A stretch of 24,825 nucleotides of DNA from an uncultured Lachnospiraceae bacterium. Its GTDB lineage: Bacteria > Bacillota > Clostridia > Lachnospirales > Lachnospiraceae. This document shows, piece by piece, positions 1-7,340 of this stretch (position 1 is its first letter; each line of letters starts with the position of its first letter). Location: positions 1 through 24,825 of the forward strand of contig CAKZZH010000137.1 of assembly GCA_937885345.1 (NCBI GenBank), in the 5' to 3' direction. Both the position numbers and the translations under genes were made by a program. The notes beneath the pieces are model-generated. The model had not been told where the DNA came from. It ran no database searches and worked only from the letters and a program-made list of their open reading frames with translations.

Positions 1-2
1 AC

Positions 3-62
3 AGCACGATGTGGAAGGAATACCAGAGTGCGATCAGCTGGAAGGTAGGTGAAGCAGTATGA
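3..62 (+). CDS. C-terminal end of an ABC half-transporter (partial)
   Basis: Only the last 19 codons are in the window, ending in TGA at 60-62. The readable tail (MWKEYQSAISWKVGEAV) has the Met-Trp...Trp-Lys pattern common at the very end of exporter-type ABC proteins, just after the nucleotide-binding domain. Its stop overlaps the ATG of the next ABC gene (ATGA, 59-62), the usual arrangement for two half-transporters that form a heterodimer and are translationally coupled. The assignment rests on this short tail plus the neighbour; the rest of the gene lies to the left of the window. Confidence 0.6.
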   Translation, partial: STMWKEYQSAISWKVGEAV

Positions 63-1792
63 AAACATACTTCAAGAATAAGTTTGCACTATCTGATCAG
101 GGCGCAAAAGAAATGATTCTCGGCATCTTGTCAGTGGTAGCACAGAATCTTGCGTTGATGTTTCCTGTTAGCTTGCTGTATCTCTTTACGGGAGACTATA
201 TTGATGGCGTGAATTTGCAGAGCCGAACGGGATTCTATATCGGCGGTATCGCAGTTTGCCTTGTGCTCATTGTTATCACAAGCATCTGGCAATACAACAC
301 GGCGTACAAAGCGACCTACAAAGAGTCGGCAGCAAGGAGGATCTCCCTTGCGGAGAAGCTGCGGAAACTCCCGCTGTCCTTCTTTGCCAAGCGTGACTTG
401 GCCGATCTCACAAGCACCATTATGTCCGATTCCGAAGTGTTGGAGCACGCCGGCTCACACATGATCCCGCAGTATTACGGCAGCATCGTCTCCACACTGA
501 TCATCAGCATCGGTCTGTTCTTCTTCCAGTGGAAAATGGCACTAGCGGCGGTATGGCCGATTCCGGTGGCTCTTATCATTGTGCTGACATCCAAGAGTGT
601 GCAGAATCATTTCTCCCACAAGCAGAGAGCGGCGCAGATTGATCTGAACGAGGGAGTACAGGAGTTTATTGAAACCTCCCGAGACTTAAAGAGCAACAAT
701 GCGGAAAACGAATACTTAAAAGGGCTTGATCAGAAGATCGATGCGCTTGAAAAGAGAGCTATTGGCAGTGAACTTGGAACTGCCATGTTCGTGGTTTCCG
801 CGCAGATGCTTTTGAAATTCGGCATCGGCACGGTAGCACTTGTGGGCGGAACCATGCTGATCGGCAGAAGCCTGACGATTATGCAGTTCTTCTGCTTCCT
901 GCTGGTGGTGTCCAGACTCTATGAGCCCATGAGCGGCACGCTGATTAATCTCGCCGCCATCAACGCCCTACAGATCAACGTAGACCGCATGAATGAAATT
1001 AACAGCACGAAGGAACAGATCGGTTCTGCGGGCTTTGTGCCAAAAGGCTATGATATCGTCTTTGACCATGCCGGTTTCTCCTATGAGGACGAGAAGACCG
1101 TGCTTTCCGATGTTTCCTTCACGGCGAAGCAGGGCGAGGTCACAGCGCTTGTCGGACCTTCCGGCGGCGGTAAGACGACCGTCAGCCGACTGGCGGCCCG
1201 CTTCTGGGATGCAGACAAGGGCAAGGTCACGGTGGGCGGCGTAGACGTGTCCACAGTCGATCCCGAAACGCTGCTCGGCTCGTTCTCTATTGTATTCCAA
1301 GATGTCACGCTGTTTAACAATACGGTCATGGAGAATATCCGTGTGGGCAAAAAGGACGCGACGGATGACGAAGTGATGAACGCGGCGAGGCTTGCCAACT
1401 GCGATGAATTTGTAAAGAGCCTGCCAAATGGGTACGATACTGTCATCGGTGAAAACGGCAGCGAGCTTTCGGGCGGCGAGCGTCAGCGCATTTCGATCGC
1501 GAGGGCGTTTCTCAAGGACGCGCCAATTATCCTGCTCGACGAGGCGACAGCCTCACTCGATGTGGAAAATGAGACGAAGGTGCAGGGCGCACTGTCAAGG
1601 CTCATTAAGGACAAGACGGTCATGGTTATCGCCCACCGTATGCGTACCGTTGCCGGAGTGAACAAAATCGTAGTGCTGTCAGATGGCGGCGTTGCAGAAC
1701 AGGGTTCGCCCACGGAGCTGATGGAGCGCGGCGGCATCTTTGCAGAGATGGTGCGACTCCAGACAGAGGGGCAAAACTGGTCGATAGCATAA
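59..1792 (+). CDS. ABC exporter half-transporter, fused membrane and ATPase domains
   Basis: A 577-residue protein with the full exporter layout: six-helix membrane domain (about residues 15-305), then a nucleotide-binding domain. The ATPase shows Walker A (GPSGGGKTT, about 366-374), Q-loop Gln near 414, signature LSGGERQR (470-477), Walker B ending in LLDEATASLD (490-501) and H-loop His near 526, so it should hydrolyse ATP. Length matches the family. The start is fixed by the ATGA overlap with the preceding ABC gene and a GGAAGG/AGGTGA stretch upstream. The pair resembles the tandem exporters of clostridial genomes related to YbtP/YbtQ or multidrug pumps, but substrate cannot be told from sequence. 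Codon use is GC-richer than the chromosomal genes right of 7300, matching the accessory block it sits in. A terminator follows directly. Confidence 0.93.
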   Translation: MKTYFKNKFALSDQGAKEMILGILSVVAQNLALMFPVSLLYLFTGDYIDGVNLQSRTGFYIGGIAVCLVLIVITSIWQYNTAYKATYKESAARRISLAEKLRKLPLSFFAKRDLADLTSTIMSDSEVLEHAGSHMIPQYYGSIVSTLIISIGLFFFQWKMALAAVWPIPVALIIVLTSKSVQNHFSHKQRAAQIDLNEGVQEFIETSRDLKSNNAENEYLKGLDQKIDALEKRAIGSELGTAMFVVSAQMLLKFGIGTVALVGGTMLIGRSLTIMQFFCFLLVVSRLYEPMSGTLINLAAINALQINVDRMNEINSTKEQIGSAGFVPKGYDIVFDHAGFSYEDEKTVLSDVSFTAKQGEVTALVGPSGGGKTTVSRLAARFWDADKGKVTVGGVDVSTVDPETLLGSFSIVFQDVTLFNNTVMENIRVGKKDATDDEVMNAARLANCDEFVKSLPNGYDTVIGENGSELSGGERQRISIARAFLKDAPIILLDEATASLDVENETKVQGALSRLIKDKTVMVIAHRMRTVAGVNKIVVLSDGGVAEQGSPTELMERGGIFAEMVRLQTEGQNWSIA

Positions 1793-1936
1793 GACTTACG
1801 AGAGGTCATCCCATCGAATAAACCTGATGAGGTGGCCTTTTTCGTTGTCAGTCCATATGACCAGATAAAAAAAGATGTTCTTGTTTCTGGGCTTTTTGAG
1901 CAGACACTATTTAAACTCAAGGGAAAACAGGCATAA
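1793..1936 (+). pseudogene. Possible coding remnant after the ABC gene, unidentified
   Basis: Directly after the ABC stop codon, and in the same frame, 47 sense codons run to a TAA at 1934-1936. The conceptual peptide (for example VAFFVVSPYDQIKKDVLV in its middle) has a protein-like alternation of hydrophobic and charged residues, but there is no ATG and no ribosome binding site. It may be the 3' end of a gene whose front was lost when the block was rearranged, or chance. A terminator hairpin overlaps its first part, which argues against expression. I do not recognise the family. Confidence 0.3.
1804..1842 (+). terminator. Intrinsic terminator of the ABC transporter genes
   Basis: GGTCATCCCATC (1804-1815) pairs with GATGAGGTGGCC (1826-1837), twelve positions with one mismatch and two G-T pairs, around a 10-base loop. 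TTTTT follows. It starts 12 bases after the ABC stop codon and points the same way. Confidence 0.75.
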
Positions 1937-1964
1937 ACAGATAATATATTTGGCAGACCAATTA

Positions 1965-2009
1965 ACAAGCCGTAACGTAACGCTTTACATCGTAAGCAGT
2001 ACGACTTGT
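1965..2009. repeat. Imperfect dyad between convergent genes
   Basis: ACAAGCCGTA (1965-1974) and TACGACTTGT (2000-2009) form a 10-bp stem with one G-T pair in RNA. The 25-base interior can form a smaller hairpin (GCTTT/AAGC). It lies just downstream of the ImmA/IrrE gene, which reads leftward into it. No T-run follows on either strand, so it is not a standard terminator. It could be a weak terminator, a recombination site or chance. Confidence 0.35.
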
Positions 2010-2033
2010 TTGCGTTTATAAAGGAGTGCCGGA

Positions 2034-3533
2034 TCATTTCTTCGACTTCGTTCCGAGTGGCTTCACATTCAGCTTCTCGAGTACGGTATTGCATTCGTCA
2101 ATCGGACAACCATGAAAAGCTGAGAGTATGTACATATAGGCATAGTCTGTATCATCACTGTTGTCGTATCCCAAGCCAGAGAGTCGTAGTGCTTCCTCGG
2201 TTTCATGGAGCGTTAATTCCAGTCCAACTGCCATAGCAGTGTAAGATGGCACCTTAAACTTGTGGTTCTGATAAACACGGGTATAGTCCATTGGCGCGAG
2301 AAGCGTCCTGCTTTGAAAAATGCTTGTATTCCAATGCGCCGCATCCATGTATTTGCACATCCGCTGCGAGGTGGTTTCGTTAACCAGACGATTGCGCTTG
2401 AGCTGTGCCTGAAATTCGGAATCCGCATCGTCCAGCGCCTTTTCCAGTGCCTTATTGTACTCGTCCATATTCTGAGTATTGGAATCATAGGACGGTAGCT
2501 TTTTGTATTCTGTATCGGCGCGGAACATATACTGAACATCTCGGACGGTTGTTCGGGTGCAAACCAGCTTATAAGAAAAATCAAGTGTACACTCCGAGAG
2601 GTGGAGCCTTGCATATTCGGTCAGGAATAATGCATCCTCACCAGGCAGCACATATTTCTCATCTCGCAAGACAAAGTATCCCTCGGCATAGCAGAAAGCA
2701 CCTGTGTCGAGCGTGGCTTTCAAGAACTCGTTGCTCATATAGAGCTGGAATGCAGAAACTTCGTCAATCGGCTGCTGATGGAACTTTGCCGCTGTGGAGC
2801 TTCTGCGATGCTGACGGTCTATGACCACAGTTTCGCTGTCATATAATTCGACCGCCTGTGGATATCCCAACTCGGATACGCGGATTGCCGCTGACTGCCT
2901 TGATACCTTATAGGTTTCCGCAACCTCCTCAATAACAGCTTTTAATACTGATGATTGAACATTTCCGCTCTGTATGTTGTCCAGACGCTCAGAGAGAAGC
3001 ATTTTCACAGTGCATCGCGGCATAAGAATTTTCGGTGCTATGGTACGAGCCTGCCATTCCATCTTTTCGATATCAGACCATTGCTCGTTGCGTTCGTGCT
3101 GTCCTGCGGTCAGGCATCTAAACGCAAATTCTGAGCCGAGGTTTTGTGCTTTCTGGTAACGGAAATAAGCTCTGTGCTTGAACCAATGGTAGCATTCGTG
3201 TGCAAGCGTGTTATTTACCCTTCCGGGATTAAGAATATCTGAATCAAGAAATATGGTAGGCTGTGTCACCTCATAGCCAATGTATTCCTCCGATGACCAG
3301 TCATAGACTTCGATAATTCCTGCCGTGAAAGCAATCGCTCCCTGTATGCTGTCATCGGGAGAAAGACTCTCGGTATCCACGATATCAAGACTCATCTGCT
3401 TTTGCGCTATATCCCGTATGGGTGTTGTCTGCGGGCTGTCGAGGACTTCTTTGCAATACTTCCGCAGAAAGGCTTCCGCCTCTGCCTCGAAGTCCTCGAC
3501 AAAAGGCATGAATGGGTTTTTATCGTTCTGCAT
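2034..3533 (-). CDS. Large ImmA/IrrE-family metallopeptidase
   Basis: A 499-residue protein with a zinc-protease motif HECYH (about residues 112-116) in the context LAHECYHWFKH typical of the ImmA/IrrE (DUF955) family. About 100 residues on, KVSRQSAAIRVSELGY (about 214-229) resembles the helix-turn-helix-like segment that follows the protease domain in IrrE-type proteins. The remaining 260 residues match nothing I recognise, and the protein is about twice the length of simple ImmA proteins. Known members cleave element repressors (ImmA of ICEBs1) or the stress regulator DdrO (IrrE), so a role in switching a mobile element or defence operon is plausible but inferred. Ribosome binding site GGAGGG lies 9 bases before the ATG. 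It starts 14 bases after the ArdA-HsdR gene, so it is probably co-transcribed. Confidence 0.85.
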   Translation of the reverse strand: MQNDKNPFMPFVEDFEAEAEAFLRKYCKEVLDSPQTTPIRDIAQKQMSLDIVDTESLSPDDSIQGAIAFTAGIIEVYDWSSEEYIGYEVTQPTIFLDSDILNPGRVNNTLAHECYHWFKHRAYFRYQKAQNLGSEFAFRCLTAGQHERNEQWSDIEKMEWQARTIAPKILMPRCTVKMLLSERLDNIQSGNVQSSVLKAVIEEVAETYKVSRQSAAIRVSELGYPQAVELYDSETVVIDRQHRRSSTAAKFHQQPIDEVSAFQLYMSNEFLKATLDTGAFCYAEGYFVLRDEKYVLPGEDALFLTEYARLHLSECTLDFSYKLVCTRTTVRDVQYMFRADTEYKKLPSYDSNTQNMDEYNKALEKALDDADSEFQAQLKRNRLVNETTSQRMCKYMDAAHWNTSIFQSRTLLAPMDYTRVYQNHKFKVPSYTAMAVGLELTLHETEEALRLSGLGYDNSDDTDYAYMYILSAFHGCPIDECNTVLEKLNVKPLGTKSKK

Positions 3534-3547
3534 GGGCGATGTCCCTC

Positions 3548-5998
3548 CTATTTATCTTCTCCGCGCAGAATACGATAAATCTCACTCATGAATACACTTG
3601 CAATCCGCGCACGGACTTCCTCATTGTTCAGAAGCAGAGTATAAAAATCTGCGTTTTGGTCGTATCCTTCAACGAGCGCATCCTGGATACAATCGTCATA
3701 GGTAAACTTGAAATCATCAAGAGAGTTATTCTTTGCGCTCTTGGTGAGCCGCTCCTTAAATTCAGGATTTTGCAAGAGCAAATCTCTAATCTGCATAGCG
3801 GATTTCGTGGCAAAGTCCGTGCCGTACTTCTTGTCGTAGAGAGCGTTTACCTCGTCAATAATCTGAGAAAGACGCTTTTTCTGCTCCTCCTCCACGCTGG
3901 CAGGCTTTGGCTTCTTAATCTTTACTTCCGGCTGCGCTTCAATCTCTGGTTTCTTGTGTTCGCTGGTCTGCTCCTGCCGAAATTCGCTGACGGTGATTTT
4001 ATCGGCAATGTCAAAGTTGTTCCCACCGCCTCCAACATTAATCTCCTTGATGAGATAACTCAGGAAATTATACCGTTTGTGCAGTTCGAGATTCTCATAC
4101 GCCGTAGCCTGAATCAGGAAGCAGTATCCTTTAAGGAACCGTCGGATGGTTTTTACAATAGCCTCCTGGTCGGTCTCGGATTTTTTCTCGACCTTCTTTA
4201 CTGCCACATCAAGCAGATTCCACATCCGCTCCTTATCCCGTGCCGACCGTTTTACCTGATATAGATAACCGTTGAATTCGTCAATGTCATCCACATCAAG
4301 GAAATCGTAGGTATCCAGCTCACGGTCAAGGTCACGAATATCAGACGGTGAAATGGTCTCGAAGAGGATAGTGTCCTTGTAATATGGCGCAAACGCCTTC
4401 TTGATATCCTCATAGTCGTTCTTGAAATCAAGCACGAAAGTGGTCTTGTCATATGGCGGATAGATGCGGTTCAAGCGAGAGAGCGTTTGTACGGCGGCTA
4501 CGCCTTTCAGCTTCTTGTCCACATACATCGCCACCAGTTTTGGCTGATCAAAGCCCGTTTGGTACTTATTTGCCACAATCAGCACCTGATAGCAGCTGCG
4601 GTCAAACTCATAACGCAGTTCTTCCTCCTTGATCTGGTTCATGCCATATTCGGAGTATTCCACACCTTTGATTTTGACCTTGCCGGAGAAAGCGACAAGT
4701 GCCTTGATATCCGTATATCCGTGGTCGTGGATGTACTTCACAAACGCCTGCTTATATTCAACGGCTGCCTGGATAGAGGACGTGACGACCATCGCCTTGG
4801 CGGAGCCGCCGAGCAGATGAGCGACATTCGCACGGAAATGCTCCACGATTCCTCCCATGTCCATGCCTTCGTCTTCGGACTCGAGTTCTTCGAGAAACTC
4901 ATCCAGGGATCTGTCGCTGTCGAAATACACGAAGCCGCCGTTCACGAACTGTCCGTCGTGTTCCTCGGCGAAATACTCTCCGAAGCCGGAGAAGTCGAAA
5001 TATTCCTCCATTTCGATGTTCATCGCATACTCGTCCACGTTGTCCACGAGGAAGTGACCGACGTCGGATTCGCTCTTGGCGTCAGGAATAAAGGCAAATT
5101 CGCCAAGATGCTCTGCGACGGCGGCGATGTTGGCGGCGCTTTTTACATCGGCGAGCTCGACGGCGGCAGTCAGCTTGCCCCAATCCATATCGCCGGTGTC
5201 CAGAGAGCGAAGCATTTTGTTCGCCTCATACAGTCCTTCAGAGCGGATGATGCCTTCGATGCGTTCCTCCCAGGCGTCATCCTCTCCCTGACTGAGACAA
5301 AACTTGATTTCGCAGTCGCTGTCGGAAGGAGCGCCAAGCCGGGCAAGAGCCTTCTTGATTGCGATTTCTTCGCCGGGGAGCAGGAGCAGTTCGGTGCGGC
5401 CGTTGTAGCTGACCTCCGCGCTGGCAAGGCTGTTTTCGTAGTAGTATTCGGGGAAGGTCTGTCCGTCGTACACCTCGGTCAGCTCGTCGAAGGGATTGTA
5501 GATGAGCAGACCTTTTGCGGTGATCTGCGCCAGCCCTCGGTCGATGAGATCCTTGCCGATGGCAGCGTATTTCGGATCGTCCTCGTCATGGGCAGGAACG
5601 GCGCCTTCCGTGTTCATCACATACTCTCTGCCGATCTTCCCATAGCTGCTGACATCCTTGCACAGCGTGAAGTGGTCGAGGTTGAAGGTCAGATTGATGA
5701 GATCCTTCTCGGTGGGGTTTTCCAGCTTGGTGATGCCGATAAGGAACTGATCGTATTCGTGGTAGTCGAAGCTCTCCATCCTCCTGGCGAGGTAGTTCAG
5801 CTCGTCCAGATTGGCGAAGCGGTCTTTCAGCATGGAGAGTTCCTCCGGCCAGTAGACCTCTGTCACGAATGCTGACTGCGGGGCATCCTTGCCCTCAATG
5901 GCGTGGATCTCAGCAAGCTTTGCGTACAGTTTGTTTTCGCTGATGGGAAACTGCAGGTCGATCTCGTGATCGTCATTCCTGATTCTGATTTTAATCAT
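3548..5998 (-). CDS. Chimera: ArdA-type antirestriction module fused to C-terminal half of HsdR
   Basis: An uninterrupted 816-residue frame made of two unrelated halves. Residues 1 to about 370 look like the tandem ArdA-type antirestriction protein of clostridial conjugative elements: two acidic repeats, one around YAAIGKDLIDRGLAQITAKG (about 144-163) and one around FGEYFAEEHDGQFVNGGFV (339-357). From about residue 384 the sequence is the second helicase lobe and C-terminus of type I restriction subunit HsdR: KAMVVTSS (401-408), ALVAFSG, VLIVANKYQTGFDQP (472-486, motif V) and QTLSRLNR (504-511, motif VI). The HsdR nuclease domain, Walker A, DEAD-type motif II and motif III are absent, so it cannot be a working translocase on its own. 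The junction falls near base 4860. The start overlaps the upstream stop (ATGA, 5995-5998). It could be a functional fusion, a deletion-born chimera or an assembly join. Domain identities are recognised by motif, not by search. Confidence 0.8.
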   Translation of the reverse strand: MIKIRIRNDDHEIDLQFPISENKLYAKLAEIHAIEGKDAPQSAFVTEVYWPEELSMLKDRFANLDELNYLARRMESFDYHEYDQFLIGITKLENPTEKDLINLTFNLDHFTLCKDVSSYGKIGREYVMNTEGAVPAHDEDDPKYAAIGKDLIDRGLAQITAKGLLIYNPFDELTEVYDGQTFPEYYYENSLASAEVSYNGRTELLLLPGEEIAIKKALARLGAPSDSDCEIKFCLSQGEDDAWEERIEGIIRSEGLYEANKMLRSLDTGDMDWGKLTAAVELADVKSAANIAAVAEHLGEFAFIPDAKSESDVGHFLVDNVDEYAMNIEMEEYFDFSGFGEYFAEEHDGQFVNGGFVYFDSDRSLDEFLEELESEDEGMDMGGIVEHFRANVAHLLGGSAKAMVVTSSIQAAVEYKQAFVKYIHDHGYTDIKALVAFSGKVKIKGVEYSEYGMNQIKEEELRYEFDRSCYQVLIVANKYQTGFDQPKLVAMYVDKKLKGVAAVQTLSRLNRIYPPYDKTTFVLDFKNDYEDIKKAFAPYYKDTILFETISPSDIRDLDRELDTYDFLDVDDIDEFNGYLYQVKRSARDKERMWNLLDVAVKKVEKKSETDQEAIVKTIRRFLKGYCFLIQATAYENLELHKRYNFLSYLIKEINVGGGGNNFDIADKITVSEFRQEQTSEHKKPEIEAQPEVKIKKPKPASVEEEQKKRLSQIIDEVNALYDKKYGTDFATKSAMQIRDLLLQNPEFKERLTKSAKNNSLDDFKFTYDDCIQDALVEGYDQNADFYTLLLNNEEVRARIASVFMSEIYRILRGEDK

Positions 5999-6690
5999 TT
6001 CTGAGCCGTCCTTTCCTTATATTGAATGGCGCCAAGGCCGAATCTGCGGATTGCCATAGCATTGCAGATGAGTGCGAACATCCTGGGTGCGACCAGCTCT
6101 GTATCGGCGAGATCGCTGATCGTGATGTGCTTCGTGCCAAGGTAGAGGTCTTTGGCACAGCAGAGGAGGGTGTAGCCGTTCTCGGTGCTGTCCTTCGGCT
6201 TGAAGCTGTCGAACTTGATCTCGTTGCGTTCTACGAAGTTTCGGATCTGCATCCAGAGCTTGTGTTCGGCGGTCAGAAGGTAGACCGCAGACATCAAGGC
6301 AAGGTTTTTCTTGTCGAGCTTGCGGATCGCCTCAACAAAAGCAAGCCTGTGTTTTTCATTTCTGAAGTTCATAAAGAGTTCCTCACTTTCTCTGATGAAT
6401 TGATTGAGCCGTCTGCGAAAGGCGGCGTTGTGGATGTTCTTCATTGTCTCAGCCATAACCTCGGATCGGTCTGCAGCTCCGGCAATGATTCGTTCCTCGA
6501 TGCATGGGCATTGGCTGACTGTGCATTTTTTCTTTCTGTTGTAATAGAGGCACAGACGACAGTCGCACATTTCTGCCGTGTATTCAAAGCTGTGCAGAAC
6601 CATCACGCCGCTGCCTCGTGGTCGGAAGTTTGGAGCGGTTGTCATCATCCGTTCCAATGCTTTTTGCTGGGGCGAATCTGAAAAGATCAT
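5995..6690 (-). CDS. Cysteine-rich protein of a mobile-element family, function unknown
   Basis: A 231-residue protein from the ATG at 6690, chosen because AAAGGAG lies 7 bases before it; a longer reading to 6729 starts inside a terminator hairpin. Near the N-terminus, after FSPxQ-like SDSPQQKALERM, is a cysteine cluster CxCx2C-x8-C-x4-CxC (about residues 42-63) that looks like a metal-binding site. The rest is helical, with a well-formed stretch around NEKHRLAFVEAIRKLDKKN and a C-terminal CNAMAIRRFGLGA. I recall near-identical architecture in proteins beside ardA in clostridial integrative elements, but know no function. The stop overlaps the ArdA-HsdR start by ATGA, so the two are translationally coupled. 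Confidence 0.75.
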   Translation of the reverse strand: MIFSDSPQQKALERMMTTAPNFRPRGSGVMVLHSFEYTAEMCDCRLCLYYNRKKKCTVSQCPCIEERIIAGAADRSEVMAETMKNIHNAAFRRRLNQFIRESEELFMNFRNEKHRLAFVEAIRKLDKKNLALMSAVYLLTAEHKLWMQIRNFVERNEIKFDSFKPKDSTENGYTLLCCAKDLYLGTKHITISDLADTELVAPRMFALICNAMAIRRFGLGAIQYKERTAQK

Positions 6691-6710
6691 TGTCTTGCTC
6701 CTTTGTCTGT

Positions 6711-6755
6711 GAAATAAAAAAAGAGCCAACCGTTTCTTTTCAAAACGATTGGCTC
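6711..6755 (-). terminator. Terminator hairpin directly before the cysteine-rich gene
   Basis: On the minus strand GAGCCAATCGTTT pairs with AAACGGTTGGCTC (12 of 13 positions) and is followed by seven T. The T-run ends about 10 bases before the ribosome binding site of the gene starting at 6690, leaving no room for a promoter between. It can therefore act as an attenuator for the antirestriction operon, or be the leftover terminator of a lost gene. Confidence 0.8.
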
Positions 6756-6764
6756 CGAGGGCAA

Positions 6765-6801
6765 CAAAAAACGGCAGGTAGTGTCTCTCACTATCTGCCG
6801 T
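6765..6801 (-). terminator. Second terminator in the array
   Basis: A 13-bp stem, ACGGCAGATAGTG with CACTACCTGCCGT on the minus strand (one G-T pair), and a five-base loop, followed by TTTTTTG. It lies only about 10 bases upstream of the next hairpin in the direction of transcription. Confidence 0.8.
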
Positions 6802-6851
6802 CCTTGTTCTGTATTCGGTTGTTACTTGGGTTCGTATCTATCTTCAAAGGG

Positions 6852-6897
6852 AAAAAGCCGTTTTTTCATCTACGAATTTGAAACTTTGAAAAACGGC
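6852..6897 (-). terminator. Third terminator-like hairpin in the array
   Basis: On the minus strand GGCCGTTTTT pairs with AAAAACGGC (9 bp, 6857-6865 with 6889-6897) around a loop of 23 bases, followed by TTTTT. The long loop makes it weaker than its neighbours. Confidence 0.55.
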
Positions 6898-6908
6898 CTT
6901 TGGGCAGC

Positions 6909-6936
6909 AAAAAAGCCCGATAAAATCGGGCTTTTT
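6909..6936 (-). terminator. Terminator of ssrA, bidirectional shape
   Basis: GCCCGAT-AAA-ATCGGGC (6915-6931) with a run of A before and T after on the plus strand, so it can stop transcription both ways. It lies 34 bases beyond the mature 3' end of tmRNA and is the natural ssrA terminator. Confidence 0.88.
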
Positions 6937-6969
6937 GCCGGGTACATCTTTTTCGTACCCTTTTGATAG

Positions 6970-7307
6970 TGGACCTGAGGGGAATCGAACCCCTGTCCGA
7001 AAACTCATCCATCGTACTTCTACAGGTATAGTCTGTTATTTGAGATTCCCTCTGTCGAACGCGAGCAGACACGTGAAGGACATCGGTAGCTTCATATTAC
7101 GCCCATATACTCAAAGCTTTGTATAAGTCGTTTCCTGTATGATCGACACCGACATTACCGGCTACAGGTGACCGGTAAGCGATGCGTTGCACTTAGGCAG
7201 CGAAAGCTAAATCGTTTTTAGCGTTTAATTTAATTGTGGGATTTAACGCATCACCCTGCGACCTGCTTCTCCGAATTCAAAATCCCCGTCGAAACCTTTA
7301 CAAGCCC
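6970..7307 (-). ncRNA. ssrA: tmRNA (transfer-messenger RNA)
   Basis: tmRNA frees ribosomes stalled on mRNAs without stop codons and tags the unfinished protein for proteolysis, working with SmpB. The 5' end reads GGGCTTGTAAAGGTTTCGAC, the conserved tmRNA start, and the 3' end carries a perfect T-arm (CAGGGGTTCGATTCCCCT). The 5' GGGCTTG pairs with 3' CAGGTCC to form the acceptor stem, with two G-U pairs. The discriminator is A and the next genomic bases are CTA, so CCA is not encoded and must be added. Length is 338 bases, normal for a one-piece tmRNA. The tag frame is internal (separate entry). Its partner smpB lies one gene upstream. Confidence 0.95.
7193..7222 (-). other. tmRNA proteolysis-tag reading frame
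   Basis: Inside ssrA the codons GCT AAA AAC GAT TTA GCT TTC GCT GCC TAA encode AKNDLAFAA, ending in the AA expected by ClpXP-type proteases. The resume codon is most likely the GCT at 7220-7222; if it is the preceding AAC, the tag gains one Asn. The exact resume position cannot be settled by eye. Confidence 0.8.
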
Positions 7308-7312
7308 ATTAA

Positions 7313-7340
7313 TATATATCAAAAACCCGAAAAGAGTCTA
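7313..7340 (-). promoter_or_regulatory. Candidate ssrA promoter at the end of the flagellin gene
   Basis: TAGACT (7335-7340), 16 bases, TATATA (7313-7318), then five bases to the first G of tmRNA at 7307. The -35 lies within the last codons of the flagellin gene and the -10 touches its stop codon. Spacing to the known RNA 5' end supports it; the -35 matches only four of six positions. Confidence 0.5.

Noticed and set aside
3512..4264. 250-codon plus-strand frame
   Set aside because: Antisense shadow of the HsdR C-terminal part; starts inside the ImmA gene and has a low-complexity hydrophobic composition.
4487..5875. 462-codon open frame on the plus strand
   Set aside because: Antisense to the ArdA-HsdR gene; long because the coding strand is GC-rich at third positions. 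No ribosome binding site and no recognisable motif.
6691..6729. Longer start for the cysteine-rich protein
   Set aside because: It would begin within the terminator stem-loop; the ATG at 6690 has AAAGGAG at proper spacing.
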